From Macrotis lagotis (lineage: Eukaryota > Chordata > Mammalia > Peramelemorphia > Peramelidae): 64,000 nucleotides of DNA. Below are positions 13,000-25,466 of this stretch, piece by piece. Both the position numbers and the translations under genes were made by a program. A model generated the notes under the pieces. It did not search any database. It worked only from the letters and a program-made list of their open reading frames with translations, and was not told the DNA's origin. Location: positions 1 through 64,000 of the forward strand of contig NC_133666.1 of the NCBI RefSeq assembly GCF_037893015.1. The letters are read 5' to 3'. Numbering within the stretch: the stretch's first letter is position 1; every line of letters starts with the position of its first letter.

Positions 13000-13682
13000 A
13001 GGGGCTGGGATTGGAAGGCCTTCCCAGGACCATGGGGCCAGGTGGATGCTGGGCTTAAGGGGTGGTATGGGGGCTCAGGGCTTCTTGGCCCCAGGACCAG
13101 AGATCTGTATGCTGAGCCAGTCAATGACCCTACAGCAGAGTCAGAGTGAAAGGAGAGAGAAAATAGAGTACATGGTAGTGGAGAAATAAGAAAGGAGGGA
13201 GTTGCGGTCAGCAATGGCAATGGTGGAAAAATATGGAAGTAACTTTTGTGATGGACTTATCATAAAGAATGAGATCCACCAATGACAGAGCTGTTGGTGT
13301 TGGAACAAAGACTCAAGCACATTTTTGTTATTATTATTTGGGGGAGGGTGCAGGACAAGTGGGGCTGGATGGCCTGCCTGGGGCCACATAGCAGGGTGAT
13401 CTTTGCATGTCTGGGGCCGGATTTGGACCCAGGTGCTCCTGTCTCAAGGGCCAATGCTCTGTCTGCCACCCAGCCACCCCTACTATTATTACTATTTTAT
13501 TTTATTTTGGGTCTTTTTTTTTCTTTTTTCTTTTTTTTTTTTGGTTTTTGCAGGGCAGTGGGGATCGGGTGGCTTGCATGTCACATGGCTGGGTGATTGT
13601 TGGGTTTAGGAGGCTGGATATAGACTCGGGTGCTCATAGCTCCAGGGCTGGTGCTTCGTCCATTGCACCACCTGGCCATACC
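13000..13682 (-). repeat. Three antisense SINE-like modules in HAL1 3' UTR
   Basis: Three successive blocks, about 13,000-13,125, 13,345-13,485 and 13,545-13,682, each read as a diverged antisense tRNA SINE (cttgcaagg... gccacat... ggatttggaccc... gctctgtccaccacc... cagccacccc). The same three blocks occupy the same places in the other copy (17,960-18,640), so they belong to the family and are not later insertions. Confidence 0.6.
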
Positions 13683-13898
13683 TACAATTATTACTATTAT
13701 TTTTTTTATTTTAATTTTTTTCTCTCCCCTTTACTTTTTTCGCCCAAGCAAGTCTATCTGTATTCATGGGGGAGGAGGGGTATTTTGTTTACTTGTAAAC
13801 AAGAATATTTTATTAATGTAAAAAAAAAAACATTTGTACAAAATGAGAATAAAAAAATAAATTTAAAAAATAAATATAAAGAAAAAAAGACTATAAGC

Positions 13899-15351
13899 AA
13901 TCTGTTCTAAGTTATATATATATATACAATCATGTTAAACCTATTTCCACATTGGTCATCACATGCAAATTTTCCAAACTAGTCACTATTTTTCTAATTC
14001 CTTAACATGTTATACATTATTTACCTACAGATACTCAGAATACCTTGAAATGTAGGGAATTTTGTATTTCAAGGGCCATTCCACAGAAGATCATTCTAAG
14101 TTCTAAGAGTCCTCTGAGCTATGACATATGGAAAAATCGAGGATATTCCAAGCCTGAACTTCTCCTCTACCTTAGTTATCCCTTGAGTCTCTTCTCAGTC
14201 TCTCCTTTATGATTCCTTCCAGTCCTTATATTGTGCTAAAATCCCATTTCTTCAATTTTCCTACTCAATCTCTATCTCCCGCTTTTTCTGTTCGAGTGCT
14301 TCCCCCAAACAGACATTCCTGTTTCTACAATCTCATCCTGTTTAGGATTTCATGATTATATTGATTATATTTCAGGATTAGGATTAGGATATACTTATGA
14401 TTCCAGAGCTCCATCAAACTTAGATATTTCAGGTTACAAGTCGAAGAGTTGTTCCAGAATTTGCAATTCACAGTCTATGCCTAATTGTTCAGAAGGCCTT
14501 AACAACTTGCTTTGAACTTCCAGCAGTAATCTTTACTGAATAAATAAATACATAGAATAGAATTGATGTGGGCCAGTGTTGTGATTTAGAGGGTTTGGTT
14601 TTGGATTTGGAGGGGGCAGTATTCTCAATCATTCTCAAATTGACTAATCTTGCAAAAGGGTCACTGAAGATAGAGGGGTTTGGGTTGTTGTTTTTAGTTT
14701 TTCTTATATAGCATTGATACTAAATAAAAATCATATTGAAAAAAAGAAATGAGCTATGGAAAATATCTCCCTTCTGTGTTTTTAAACCCAGTTAAAAATG
14801 ACCAATAACTGCAGCCACAGAATAGGAAAAGCAATCCCCGTGAGTTGTAAGATTTTCCACTCTGAGGCCACATTTCCTGGTTGATTTCTGTTTCTGAATA
14901 CCTCCACCTAGAGCACATCCAGTTTTCCAGAATACTGCAGCATCTGACTTTTGCTATCTTAAGGGCTCACTTTGCTCTGAGGTTCCCTCTTCTATGGGCA
15001 CTATGAAGTTCCTTCCTTTCCTTTTCATGGCAATTCCCAGGCGTGACACTCTATGTGCTCCTGTTTGTGAAAGTGTCTGTTCCCAGTCCCCACACATCTA
15101 CCCCTTCTCTCTTAGAGAAGATTTTCCACTCTCAGACCCATTCCAGAGCAGATAATTGATAGGCCGTATATCCCATAAAGTGAGTTTTGGGACACTAAAA
15201 ATTCCAACCTTTGCTATTCTAAGAAATGACCTCTTTCTCTCTGGATATTCCTCCTTTTCATCAATCATTCTCTTTTCCATTGGCTCTTCCAGGTCTTGTT
15301 ATTCTCTGTGATCAAATTACATTGCTTCTGACCATTTATCACCCCTTTGAT

Positions 15352-15411
<60 letters not shown>

Positions 15412-16394
15412 TAGTATGTTTTAACACTGACTCCCCATCTACTTCAGGGTTCTGGATTAGGTCCCTCCTTCTAGTTTAAACATACCAATTCCTATGTGCC
15501 TTCCATGATCTAATTCTTGGGTTTCACTTTTCATTCACAATTGGGACCTTCAGAAGGAGGCATGGAGAGAGAATATTTTGGAGTCTTAAGCTCTCAGTCA
15601 CTTCCAACATCCACATTTAATTATAAGTGGAAGCCTGGATATACAGTGTTGTAAAGACCTTCCAAGTCCTGACATATTGATTTCAAAGACAGCCCTCTCC
15701 AATGATCTATAATGGTTTTTATTTTTAAAAATGGATAGCATTATTAATTACAACACAGAGAAGCATTACAAAGCTCCTGATTTTGAAATATATGTCTTAT
15801 CCTTATTATAACACACCTGGTCTTTTTGTGGAAAAAATCTTACATTCATTAAATTAGTAATATCAAGAATTTGTTTTAATGTACAGGTTCTGAGAGTTTT
15901 TGATGTTGGGGTTGGATGGGGTGTTTAGAAGGAGGGTGTCAAAAACAATCAGTTTTTTCATGATATCCTTTTGCCTTATATTTAAAGATGTGAATTTTTT
16001 AAAGTATAATATCAATTCAATCAGAATAAAAGTTATCTAAGAAAAATCTAAAATTGCCTTGTTTCTTAACTTCCTTCAAACTGGTCAGTGCTTTAGCCAA
16101 GAGTATACATGATCATAAATACTAGAATTCATGTTGTTTTCCATTCTAAAGCCTCTTCCAGACCACATGATTTCTGTTCCCAGGACCTTTCCATATTTGG
16201 CATATAGAAATTGTAAGGACAGTCCACATGTGTCCTTTTATGTTCTCCTGGCTCTGATCTAACTTTTCCCCACTGTGGCTACTTTTCTTCTGCTCTTCCC
16301 AAGGCTACTTTCAGACCTGACATTCTGTGTACTGAAATCTCACTGTTTTGATATATTGCATTCTCAGTCTATGAATGTCTCTTCCCCCCACACA
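13899..16394. other. Intergenic, repeat-poor, CT microsatellite
   Basis: No gene was recognised. A pure (CT)n run fills about 15,357-15,409. Much of the rest has a recurring TTCCA/TTCTAAG/CTCTT texture at 14,060-16,660 that may be an old, highly diverged tandem or dispersed repeat, but I could not define a unit. Confidence 0.4.
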
Positions 16395-16520
16395 CTCTTT
16401 TTTGGAGATAATCAGAGTTAAATGGCTTACCCAGGGTCACACAGTAAGTATCTGAGTTCACATTTGAACTCTGATCTTCCTGACTCCACGGTCAGTCACT
16501 GCTCTTTCTCCTGTGCCCAT
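16395..16520 (-). repeat. MIR-like SINE fragment
   Basis: GAGTTAAATGGCTTACCCAG with GGTCACACAGTAAGTATCTG and GATCTTCCTGACTCCA are the antisense hallmark segments of CORE/MIR SINEs. Confidence 0.65.
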
Positions 16521-16662
16521 CTCCCATTTTTTTCTGATCACTTTCTCTCCATACTGACATTCCAAATTTGACAGCCTAAAAAAGTCCCAAATTCTGTATC
16601 AGGGCTGTCCATCAACATCAGATGCTCTAGGTTCTAAGTAGCTTCCCTGATCACATATTCTG

Positions 16663-18822
16663 GATAAAACAGTTCAAAAAGTTATGGAGTAGAAGAATGC
16701 TTCAAAAAGCAGAATGGGCCAGATGGAAAAGAGATAAGAAAACTCTCTGAAGAGAACGAATCCTTCAGACAAAGAATAGAATTCAGGGAGATTGATGAAT
16801 TTGCCAGAAATCAGGAATCAATACTTCAACCCCCCCCCAAAAAATGAAAAATTAGAAGAAAATGTGAAATATCTCATTGAAAAAACAACTGATATGGAAA
16901 ACAGACTTAGGAAAAATAATTTTAAAATTATTGGAATACCTGAAAGTCATGATCAGGAAAAGAGCCTTGACATCATTTTCAAAGAATTACTACAGGAAAA
17001 TTGCCCTGATATTCTAGAAGCAGAGGGCAAAATAGAAATGGAGAGGATCCATCGATCCCCCCGAGAAAGAGATCCCAAAAAACCAGCCCCTAGGAATATC
17101 ATAGCCAAGTTCCAGAACTCCCAAGTCAAAGAGAAAATATTACAAGCAGTCAGAATGACACAGTTCAAATATCTTTTCGCTGCAGTCAGGATCACACAGG
17201 ACTTTGCAGCAACTACATTGGAAGCTCGTAGGGCTTGGAATATAATATACCGGAAGGCAAAAGTGCTTAGAATGCCACTGAGAATCAACTACCCCACAAA
17301 GCTGAATGTCCTCTTCCAGGGAAAAAGATGGACTTTCAATGAACCAGGGGAATTTCAAACGTTTCTGTTGGAATGGCCAGAGCTGAACAGAAGGTTTGGT
17401 CTTCAGATACAGGACTCGGGTGAAGCATAGAGATTGGAGGAGTAGGGGAAAATATGAGGGACTTAATGATGATGAACTGCATGTATTTTTGTATAGAAAA
17501 ATGACACTGATAATACTCATATGAACCTTCTCAGTTAATAGAGCAGGTAGAGGGAGCTTTTATAGTTGAAGCACAGGAGAAAGCTGAATTCGAAGATAAA
17601 ATATGGTGTAAAAATTGGAGTCAATAGAAAAAAAGGGAAATGTAATGGGAGAAAGAAAAAGGAGAGGGGGAATAGGCCAAGATATTTCATATAATAATAT
17701 TTTTCTTTATTATAATGAGCTATTGCAATGATATGGAAGCGGGGAAGGCAATCCTCATTCCCCCATGAGGGAAACTTTGCTCTCATCAGAGGTGGTTAGG
17801 AGAGGAAACAGCATATATACTCAATGGGGTATAGACATCTGGAGTAAGAAGGAGAGGGGGGGACAGGGGGAAGGGGTGGGGCTGTGAATGATGGAGGAGA
17901 GGATGGACCATGGGGGGAGAGTGGTCAGATATAACACATTTTCTTTTTTACTTCTTGCAAGGGGCTTGCATTGGATGACCTGTCTGGGACCACAGGGCCA
18001 TGTGGATGCTAGGCCTAAGGGGTGATATGTGGGCTCTGGGCCTCTTGGCCCCTGGGCCAGGGATCTGCCTGCTGTGCCACTCAGCTACCATACAGCAGAG
18101 TCAGAGTGAAAGGAGAGCAAAAATATAGTACATGGTAGTGGAGAAATACCAAAGGAGGGAGTTGCAATAAGCAAAGGCAACGGTGGAAAAATATGGAAGT
18201 AACTTTTGCCATGGACTTATCCTAAAGAATGTGAGCCACCCACGACAGAGTTGTTGGTCTTGGAACAAAGACTCAAGCACATTTATTATTATTATTATTA
18301 TTTTGGGGGGTGCAGGGCAAATGGGGCTGGGTGGGCTGCCTGGGGCCGCATAGCAGGGGGATCCTTTGGTGTCTGAGGCCGGATTTGGACCCAGGTGCTC
18401 CTGGCTCAAGGGCCAGTGCTCTGTCCACCACCCAGCCACCCCTACTATTATTATTGTTTTATTTTATTTTGGGTCTTTTTTTTCTTTTGTTTGGTTTTTG
18501 CAGGGCAGTGGGGTTCGGGTGGCTTGCATATCACACAGCTTGGTGATTGTTCGGTGTACGGGGCTGGATGTGGGCTCAGGTGCTCATGGCTCCAGGGCTG
18601 GTGCTTCGTCCATTGCACCACCTGGTCATACCTACAATTATTACTATTATTTTTTTTAATTTTAATTTTTTTCTCTCCCCTTTACTTTATCACTGAAGCA
18701 AGTCTATATTTATGGGGGGAGGGGGGTATCACGTTTACTCTTAAACAAGAATATTTTACTAATGTAAAAATAACATTAATTGTACAAAATGAGAATAGAT
18801 ATTAAATTAAAAAAAATATAAA
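16663..18822 (+). mobile_element. HAL1, 3' portion of the split copy
   Basis: It starts inside ORF1 at GGATAAAACAGTTC and runs through the ORF1 C-terminal half and the whole 3' UTR to an A-rich end. Its first ~385 bases are almost identical to 9692-10,082 and share the TAG codon and poly-C run, so both parts come from one original insertion. Bases 10,083-16,662 separate them. Confidence 0.8.
16792..17430 (+). pseudogene. HAL1 ORF1p RNA-binding half
   Basis: A 212-codon open stretch encodes the end of the coiled coil, the RRM (NFKIIGIPESHDQEKSLDII) and the C-terminal domain ([19 protein letters not shown]) of an L1-type ORF1p. The upstream part lies elsewhere (9375-9725) and carries a stop, so the protein is not made intact. 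This is the best-preserved ORF1p C-terminal half in the window. Confidence 0.8.
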
Positions 18823-18837
18823 GGTAAGGTTTCAATG

Positions 18838-19075
18838 CTCAGCTAAGGTCACCCAGCTAATTGTGTCAGAGCCAAGTGTGAACCTGATTTCATTGACTCC
18901 AAAGCAAGTACTTTTTTGTTGTTGTTGCAAGGCAAGCAGAGTTGGGTGGCTTGCCCAAGGCCACACAGCTAGGTGGTTGTTCAGTGTCTGAGGTCTGATT
19001 TGAATTTGGGTACTCCTGACTCCAGGTCCGGTGCTCTATCCACTGCACCACCTAGCTGCCCCCAGCAAGTAGTCT
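18838..19075 (-). mobile_element. tRNA SINE (18,912-19,062) inside a MIR
   Basis: An antisense MIR (CTAAGGTCACCCAGCTAATT... GATTTCATTGACTCCAAAGC) is interrupted by an antisense marsupial tRNA SINE. The short duplication AGCAAGTA lies on both sides (about 18,903 and 19,064). Confidence 0.8.
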
Positions 19076-19346
19076 TAATCCACTATACCATACTTTATTC
19101 ATTTTGTTTTAATAATATTAATATTTCATTTAATGGTGAATTTTAATTTTTAAAAATAAATATACTAACTTTGACTGTTTCTTGTTGCCTCTGGGCACAC
19201 AATGAAATCAGCTCTTTTCCAAGGAGAATCCATGAATCAACTTTTAGGGGGGGGCCCAAAGTTTTCTTTTGTCTTCTGGATTCATCAGTCAAGACAAAAA
19301 CACATTCCAGTAGTTCATTTCCATTTGTAATATAGTGAATATTTGG

Positions 19347-19463
19347 GACGGCTAGGTGGCACAGTGGATAGAGCACCGGCCCTGGAGTCAGGAGTCCCTG
19401 GGTTCAGATCCGGCCTCAGACACTTGGCCTTAGGCAAGCTACTTAGCCCCTTTTGCCTTGCAA

Positions 19464-19496
<33 letters not shown>

Positions 19497-19503
19497 AATG
19501 CAT
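19347..19503 (+). mobile_element. Marsupial tRNA-derived SINE with (CAA)n tail
   Basis: Sense SINE ending in an (AAC)n tail. The target-site duplication TGAATATTTGG lies at 19,336-19,346 and 19,504-19,514. Confidence 0.92.
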
Positions 19504-19514
19504 TGAATATTTGG

Positions 19515-21239
19515 TCCCTGGAAATATTTGACATCTAGAATTATAATTGTACAATTCTTGGCACCCTTTTCCATCATTCTGTCACCATCTTTGTAGCTGT
19601 AGGGATGTGGAAGCAGAAGACCACACCATGCAGTTCTTTCTCTATTTCTGCTTGTTAATGGATTGACATTAAGAAATTCACAACCTACTAGGCAATGTAC
19701 TAGCAATAAACCTTTTTTATGTTTAAAAAAATCGTATTGGGATAGCTAGATAAAACAAGTCCTTATCCCAATCCTCTGAAGTAAGCCTCAAAATTATAAC
19801 TCAATGTTTGCTACTTGTTTACCAGTTATGAAGCTTATGTGTGCAATCAGAAGAATGCTGACAAAGATGTTTTTACTCAAATTCCACATACAAGCCCAGC
19901 ATGGACAGAATGTATGGAAAAGCCTCCTAAATATGCTTTCGTTCACTTGGAACTGCTCATACCAACTCCTCTTGCTCAACGTGAGTAGGAATTCATCTCT
20001 CTTATGACGGCAGAGTCAAATAGTCATTGGAGAGATCCCATGCTTTGCCCAACCTGTAACCTACCCACTGATGTACTATTTTTTGGCTGTTGCATCATTT
20101 TTGGCCCTCAAAACAAGGTCTATTAACCAGTGAGATTTCGCATTTCAGGTTGCCTCTCAAAGGTGTCAAAGCATTGAACGTGGTATCAAACATGATAAAA
20201 ACAAGGTCCTAGGGGCCATGGGTATCTCACCTCATGAGGAAGACCTGAGACCGACTCTATTAGAGACGATGTTGGACCTTGTAAAAAAAGTGCTTCTTAT
20301 CTGCAGCTTTATCTCAGTCTTGCAGAGTGGACAACTTTAATACTACATACACATAACACTACAAGAAAGCCATACAGAAATAGTTGGAGCATCCAATTAA
20401 AATCCCTCTACCCTGATCTATTCCAATGTGTGATGAATGGTTGAAAAGGGGATGTGGATTGATGAGAGGACACATACCACCAATGACTATCATTTCATAG
20501 AGAATTTGAACTTATTTGCCACATAAAAGGGACCAAAAGGGTCCCGAAAAGTGCCGTATTAGACATTTGACATACTTTCCAAGTGGAGATAGCTTGCAGC
20601 CAAGGATAAAACGGATTTGAACTTCTTTGTCAAACCTCATAGAGAGAAACTGAATACTCCCATATTATCTCTCTCTAGAGAGAGATCTATATAAGTAATT
20701 TATATTCTGTGTGTTGATTGCTATATAGCTGTTGCTCATCTATGCTCTCCCCATATTCATAGATAGCTAAATACTCACATAGTCTCGATTCCTTCGTATG
20801 AATGCTAAATGCTCTCTCTCTCTCTCTCTCTCCCTCAATATTCATAGATATGAGTACTCATACACGCTCCATAAATCCATAGGAGTGAATCCTCATTTGT
20901 CCTCTCACAAGGACACTAGAAAAAGGTTCAGGAGATGTCCAGCAAAGGGAAGTCACAAAGAGGAATGCTAAAGAGATTGGCAGAGGTGTGACTTTGATTC
21001 TGATAGCTACCCCTGGCAACATGACTTCCTTTTACAAACAGGCCTCTGGAATATTTGTTTTCAATTTCTCCGACATTTGTCAGGCCCCCACTGCATGCCA
21101 AAGTTTGTATTAAATATGGGAACATGTACCCTCCAGGACCTTATCTTCCATACATAACTTTAACCCCAGACTCTTTCCCTGAGCTAGTTTAACTCAACAG
21201 GGTTCTTTCAGGCTGAAAGGAGGATGGATCAGAGTAGGG
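19515..21239. other. Intergenic; one long unassigned frame, simple repeats
   Basis: A frame from 20,008 to 20,337 is open apart from one TGA at 20,131-20,133, but I do not recognise its product. Bases 20,660-20,900 are rich in CTCT/GAGA and CATAGATA-type simple sequence. No splice or promoter signals could be tied to it. Confidence 0.4.
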
Positions 21240-21760
21240 AGGGACTTGGGGCAAGCAGATTTACCAGCAGTCTATTATTGCCATAGTGCAGGCTTGAGGG
21301 ATGAGGGCCTGAACCATGTTAGTGGCAGGGTCAGAGGAAAGAAGAACACATATTGGAGAGATATTGCCAAGGTGAAATGGAGAGACCTTGACAGCAGATT
21401 GCATCTGGGGCATGCCAGAGCCTGAGATTATGAGCCTGGTAGATTGGGAGAATGCCCTCAACAGTAAGAGGGAAGTGGGAAAGGAAATGGGTGTAGGGGG
21501 AAAGAATTTAGTTTTGGACACATTGAAATTAAAATACCTACTCAACAATCAGTTGTGTGCAATAGTGAGATGGAGTTGCAAGATCAGAGGTCAGCACAGA
21601 GGTTAAGCCAAAAGAGCTAAATCTGACAATCATCAGATTGAGATGACCATTACGTCCATGGCAGTTGAGGATATCACCAAGAAAAGTAGTATGTAGGAAG
21701 AACAGAAGAGGACCCAGGACAGGATAAGAATGTCGTGTATGTGGTTTTTTTCTGAACCCA
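21240..21760 (-). repeat. L2 LINE ORF2 fragment, antisense
   Basis: The minus-strand frame 21,548-21,261 contains FNVSKTKFFPPTP, matching the L2-type RT thumb region (LNxxKTEFLxFPPKP pattern). The plus strand has the familiar antisense-L2 wording (tttggacacattgaaattaaaatacc). Old and decayed. Confidence 0.65.
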
Positions 21761-22424
21761 CATGATCCCTAATGTAGAATTGAGGCTGCATATTAATACT
21801 TATGTAAAATTTCTCATTCTAGACCTCTTATTTATTTGCATCATTTTCTTGGGCTGGTCAGAGAGAGGACATAGGTTGATGAGGAGAGCATAGCTTCCCT
21901 TTTACTAGAATAAAATTCCTATGTTCTCTAGATGACTTCTATTTTCATATCTACAGTATATGTATTATAGTGTGATAGATTCAGAATAAAAGGAACCATC
22001 AATGCCATTGAGTGTGAGACTATATGGCTAGTAAGCAGCAGGACTGCGATTCAAAAGTAAATCGATGGCCCAATTCTGGCTGCCAGCTATATCCGCTGCC
22101 TTTCTGACAAGGCCAAAGCACTTCATGTGTCAAATTGCCATATCCTCCAGCCACAAAATATCACATTTTCTACACCGTGCTCTTGTGAGGTCAATCTTCA
22201 TGTGTCTAGAAAAGGGGACTCTGATGGTGAAAGAAGGGATAGGCCAGACGAGTTTGGTTATGGCAGGTTACTGCTTATGTTGGCAAAAACCACACTGAAA
22301 TTGGCTATGACATTGATTTTTTCTGTGACAAATATCTGGTCATTCCAGTCAGTATTTCTTGTACCCTAAATATATAGGAAGCTATACTGCATGAAAGGTA
22401 GTGTGATCTAGTGGGGTGGGAAGG

Positions 22425-22530
22425 AGGGAGGTCAAGACAGAGAGAGGGAGAGGAGAGAGAGATAGAGAGACAGAGAGAGACAGAGACAGAGAGACAGACA
22501 GAGACAGAGACAGAGAGACAGAAAGAACTG
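22425..22530. repeat. GA/CAGA simple repeat
   Basis: Imperfect (GAGA)n and (CAGAGA)n purine-rich run. Confidence 0.85.
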
Positions 22531-23006
22531 GTTTGGGGAACAAGACAACCTGAGATCAAGACCTGTCTCTGACTCATCCTGACCATTGACCCTGGGGCTC
22601 TCGGTGATCCTTTAAGAATCTCAGTTTCAGAGAAGGCCCTGACCTACATTGGTAGAAGGAGTTTCCTTCTCTGGCATTTATTTTATTCATTCATTTCTTT
22701 ATTTTTTTCTTCCATATGCACAGGTGTATTTTTAAGTTACAAAATTTCCTTCCACCCTCCCTTCCCACCCCTTCCCCTCAGTAGTGACCAGTCAGATTAG
22801 CATTGTACATACATATTTTTGATAAACATGTTTACAGATTAGTCATTTCCAGCATGAGCAATTAGGATTAAGGGAAAGAGATACATAAAAGATAGTATTT
22901 ATAAAGTTTTCATCAGATTCTGAAGAGTTGGGGTTTTTTTGGTTTTGTTTTGTCTATCTTCCTCTGGATGGGGGTCACATTGTCCATAGGCAGTCTAATA
23001 AAATTG

Positions 23007-23582
23007 TCATAGCTCTCTGAACTGCTGAGAGGAGCTGCTTCCATCAAGGTTGATCATCTCACAATGTTGTTGTTCATGAGCACATTGTTCTCTTGATTCT
23101 GCTCCCTTGCTCATCATCAGATCCTGTAACTCATTCCATGCTTCTCTAGAGTCCGACCATTTTTGTTTTGTTATATAAACATAGTATTCCATAGTATTCA
23201 TGTACCATAACCCGTTTAGCCATTCCCCAATGGATGGACATCCCCTCAATTTCCAATTCTTTGCCTCAACAAAAAGAGCTGTTATGAATATTTTGGAATG
23301 TGTGTGACTTTTCCTACTTTTTATGATTTCTTCTGGATATATACCAAGAATTGGAATTGCTGGGTCAAAAGGTATGAAGAGTTTTATTGCTCTTTGAGCA
23401 TAGTTCCATGTTGCTCTCCAGAATGGTTGGATCCATTCACAACTCCACCAGCAATGTATCAAAGTCCCAGTCCTCCCACAACCTCTCCAACATTGATCAT
23501 CTTCCCTTTTTCTCATCTTGGCCACTCTGAAAGATGTGAGGCTATACTTCATTGCTGTATTAACTTGCATTTCTCTAATCAA
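23007..23582 (-). pseudogene. L1 ORF2 C-terminal remnant
   Basis: A 191-codon open stretch encodes the cysteine-containing C-terminal part of L1 ORF2p (RGCGRTGTLIHCWWSCEWIQ, then DPAIPILGIYPEE). It has no start context of its own and is cut off from the RT part by upstream frameshifts. Transposon-derived. Confidence 0.85.
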
Positions 23583-25314
23583 TTATGATTTGGACCATTT
23601 TTTCATATGATTATATATAGCTTTAATTTCTTCATTTGAAAACTGTCTATTCATATCCTTTGACCATTTATCAATTGGGGAATGACTTGTATCCTTATAA
23701 ATTTGATACAATTTTCTATATATTATAGAAAGGAGACCATTATTAGAACTCCTAGTTGTGAAGATTGTTTCTAAGCTTCCTGTTTTCCTTCCAATTTTGG
23801 CAGCATTAATTTTTATTAGTGCAAAACCTTTTTAATACAGTCAAGATCATTCATTTTGCAGCTTATAATGTACTCTGATTCTTGTTTGGTCATAACTATG
23901 TCCCCTTTCTGATAGAATATTTTGGGGTCTATTAATGTATCTATGATATCATTCTTTATGTCTGAATCCTGTACCCATTTTGACCTAATTTTGGTATAGG
24001 GTATGAGATATGGGTCTATGCCTAGTTTCTGGCATACTATTTTCCAGTTTTCCCAAAAATTTTGTTCAAATAGTGAGTTCTCAGCTCAGAAGCTGGTGTC
24101 TTTGGGTTTCTCAAATATTAGATTGCTGTAGTCATTTACTGTGATTTCTTAATCCACTCTAATCCATTCCTCTATTTCTTAACCCGTTCCAGGCAGTTTT
24201 GATGACTGTCCCTTTATACTCTAGTTTTAGATCTGGTAGAACTAGTCCACCTTCCTTTACATTTTTTTTTCATGTGTTGTCTTGCTATTCTTGACCTTTT
24301 GTTGCTCTAGATGAATTTTGTTATTTTTTTTCTAGCTCAGTGAAGTAGTTATTAGGTAGTTTCATTGGTATGGCACTGGATAAGTAATTTAATTTGGGTA
24401 GAATTGTCATTCTGATTGTTCATATATAAAAATGCTGATGATTTATGTGGGTTTAATTTATATCCTGCTACTTTTCTGAATTTGTTAATTTTTTCCAGGA
24501 GCTTTTTAGTTGATTTTCTCTAGTTCCCTAGGTGTACCATCATATCATCCGCAAAGAATGAAAGCTTTGTTTCTTCTTTGCTAATTCTGATTCCTTCAGT
24601 TTCTTTTCCTTCTCTTATTGCTACAGCTAGCATTTCTAATACTATATTGAATAGTAATGATAATAGTGAGCATCCTTGTTTCAACGCTGATTTTATTGGA
24701 AATACTTTGAGTTTTTTCCCAATACATATATTTGTTGATGGTTTTAAAAAGATACTATTTATTATTTAATGAAAACTCCACTTATTCTCAAACTTTCTAG
24801 TGTCTTTTTTTAATAAGGAATGGATGTTGTATTTCATCAAAGGCTTTTTCAGCATCTACTGAGGTAGCCATATGATTTTTGTTGGTCTTGCTAATGATAT
24901 GTTCGATTACATTGAGTGCTTTCCTAATATTGTATCATCCCTGCCCACCAGATATAAATCCTACGTGATCATGATGTATAATCCTAGCAATAACTTGCCC
25001 TAGTTTCATTGCTAAAATTTTCTTTAAGATTTGTGCATCAATTTTCATTAGGGAGATTGGTCTATAATTTTCTTTGTCTGCTTTGGTTCTTCCTGATTTA
25101 GGTCTCAGCACCATGTTGGTGTCATAAAAGGTGTTTGGCAGAACTCCTCCTATTTTTTAAAATAATTTAGGTAGAATAGGAATTAATCATTCCTTAAATG
25201 TTTGGTCGAATTGAAACGTAAATCCAGCTGTACTAGGAGACTTGTTCTTAGTGAATTTGTTGATGGTTTCTTCAATTTCTTTTTCTGAAAGGGTTTTTTA
25301 AGAAATATATTTCT

Positions 25315-25466
25315 GGGGCAGTTAGGTTGTGCAGTGGATAGAGCACCGGCCCTGGAGTCAGGAGTACCTGAGTTTAAATCTGGACTCAGACACTTCATAA
25401 ATACCTAGCTGTGTGGCCTCAGGCAAGCCACTTAACCCCATTGCCTTGTAAAAACGTAAAAAGAGA
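25315..25466 (+). mobile_element. Marsupial tRNA-derived SINE
   Basis: Sense SINE inside the antisense L1. The AAATATATTTC-type duplication flanks it (about 25,303-25,314 and 25,471-25,482). Confidence 0.88.

Larger units (their letters stand above)
10702..13886 (+). mobile_element. HAL1, complete element with TSD
   Basis: A 12-bp target-site duplication AAGACTATAAGC flanks it (10,690-10,701 and 13,887-13,898). The element starts GGGGGAGGAGCCAAGATGGC, has a GC-rich 5' UTR, a single ORF1 and a long 3' UTR ending in an A-rich tail. No ORF2 (endonuclease or RT) sequence is present, which defines HAL1 elements mobilised in trans by L1. Length is about 3.2 kb. The 3' UTR contains three SINE-like antisense blocks. 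Confidence 0.85.

Noticed and set aside
13282..13910. Frames of 104 and 167 codons with poly-Phe/Tyr stretches
   Set aside because: They lie in the HAL1 3' UTR and come from T-rich and SINE-like blocks.
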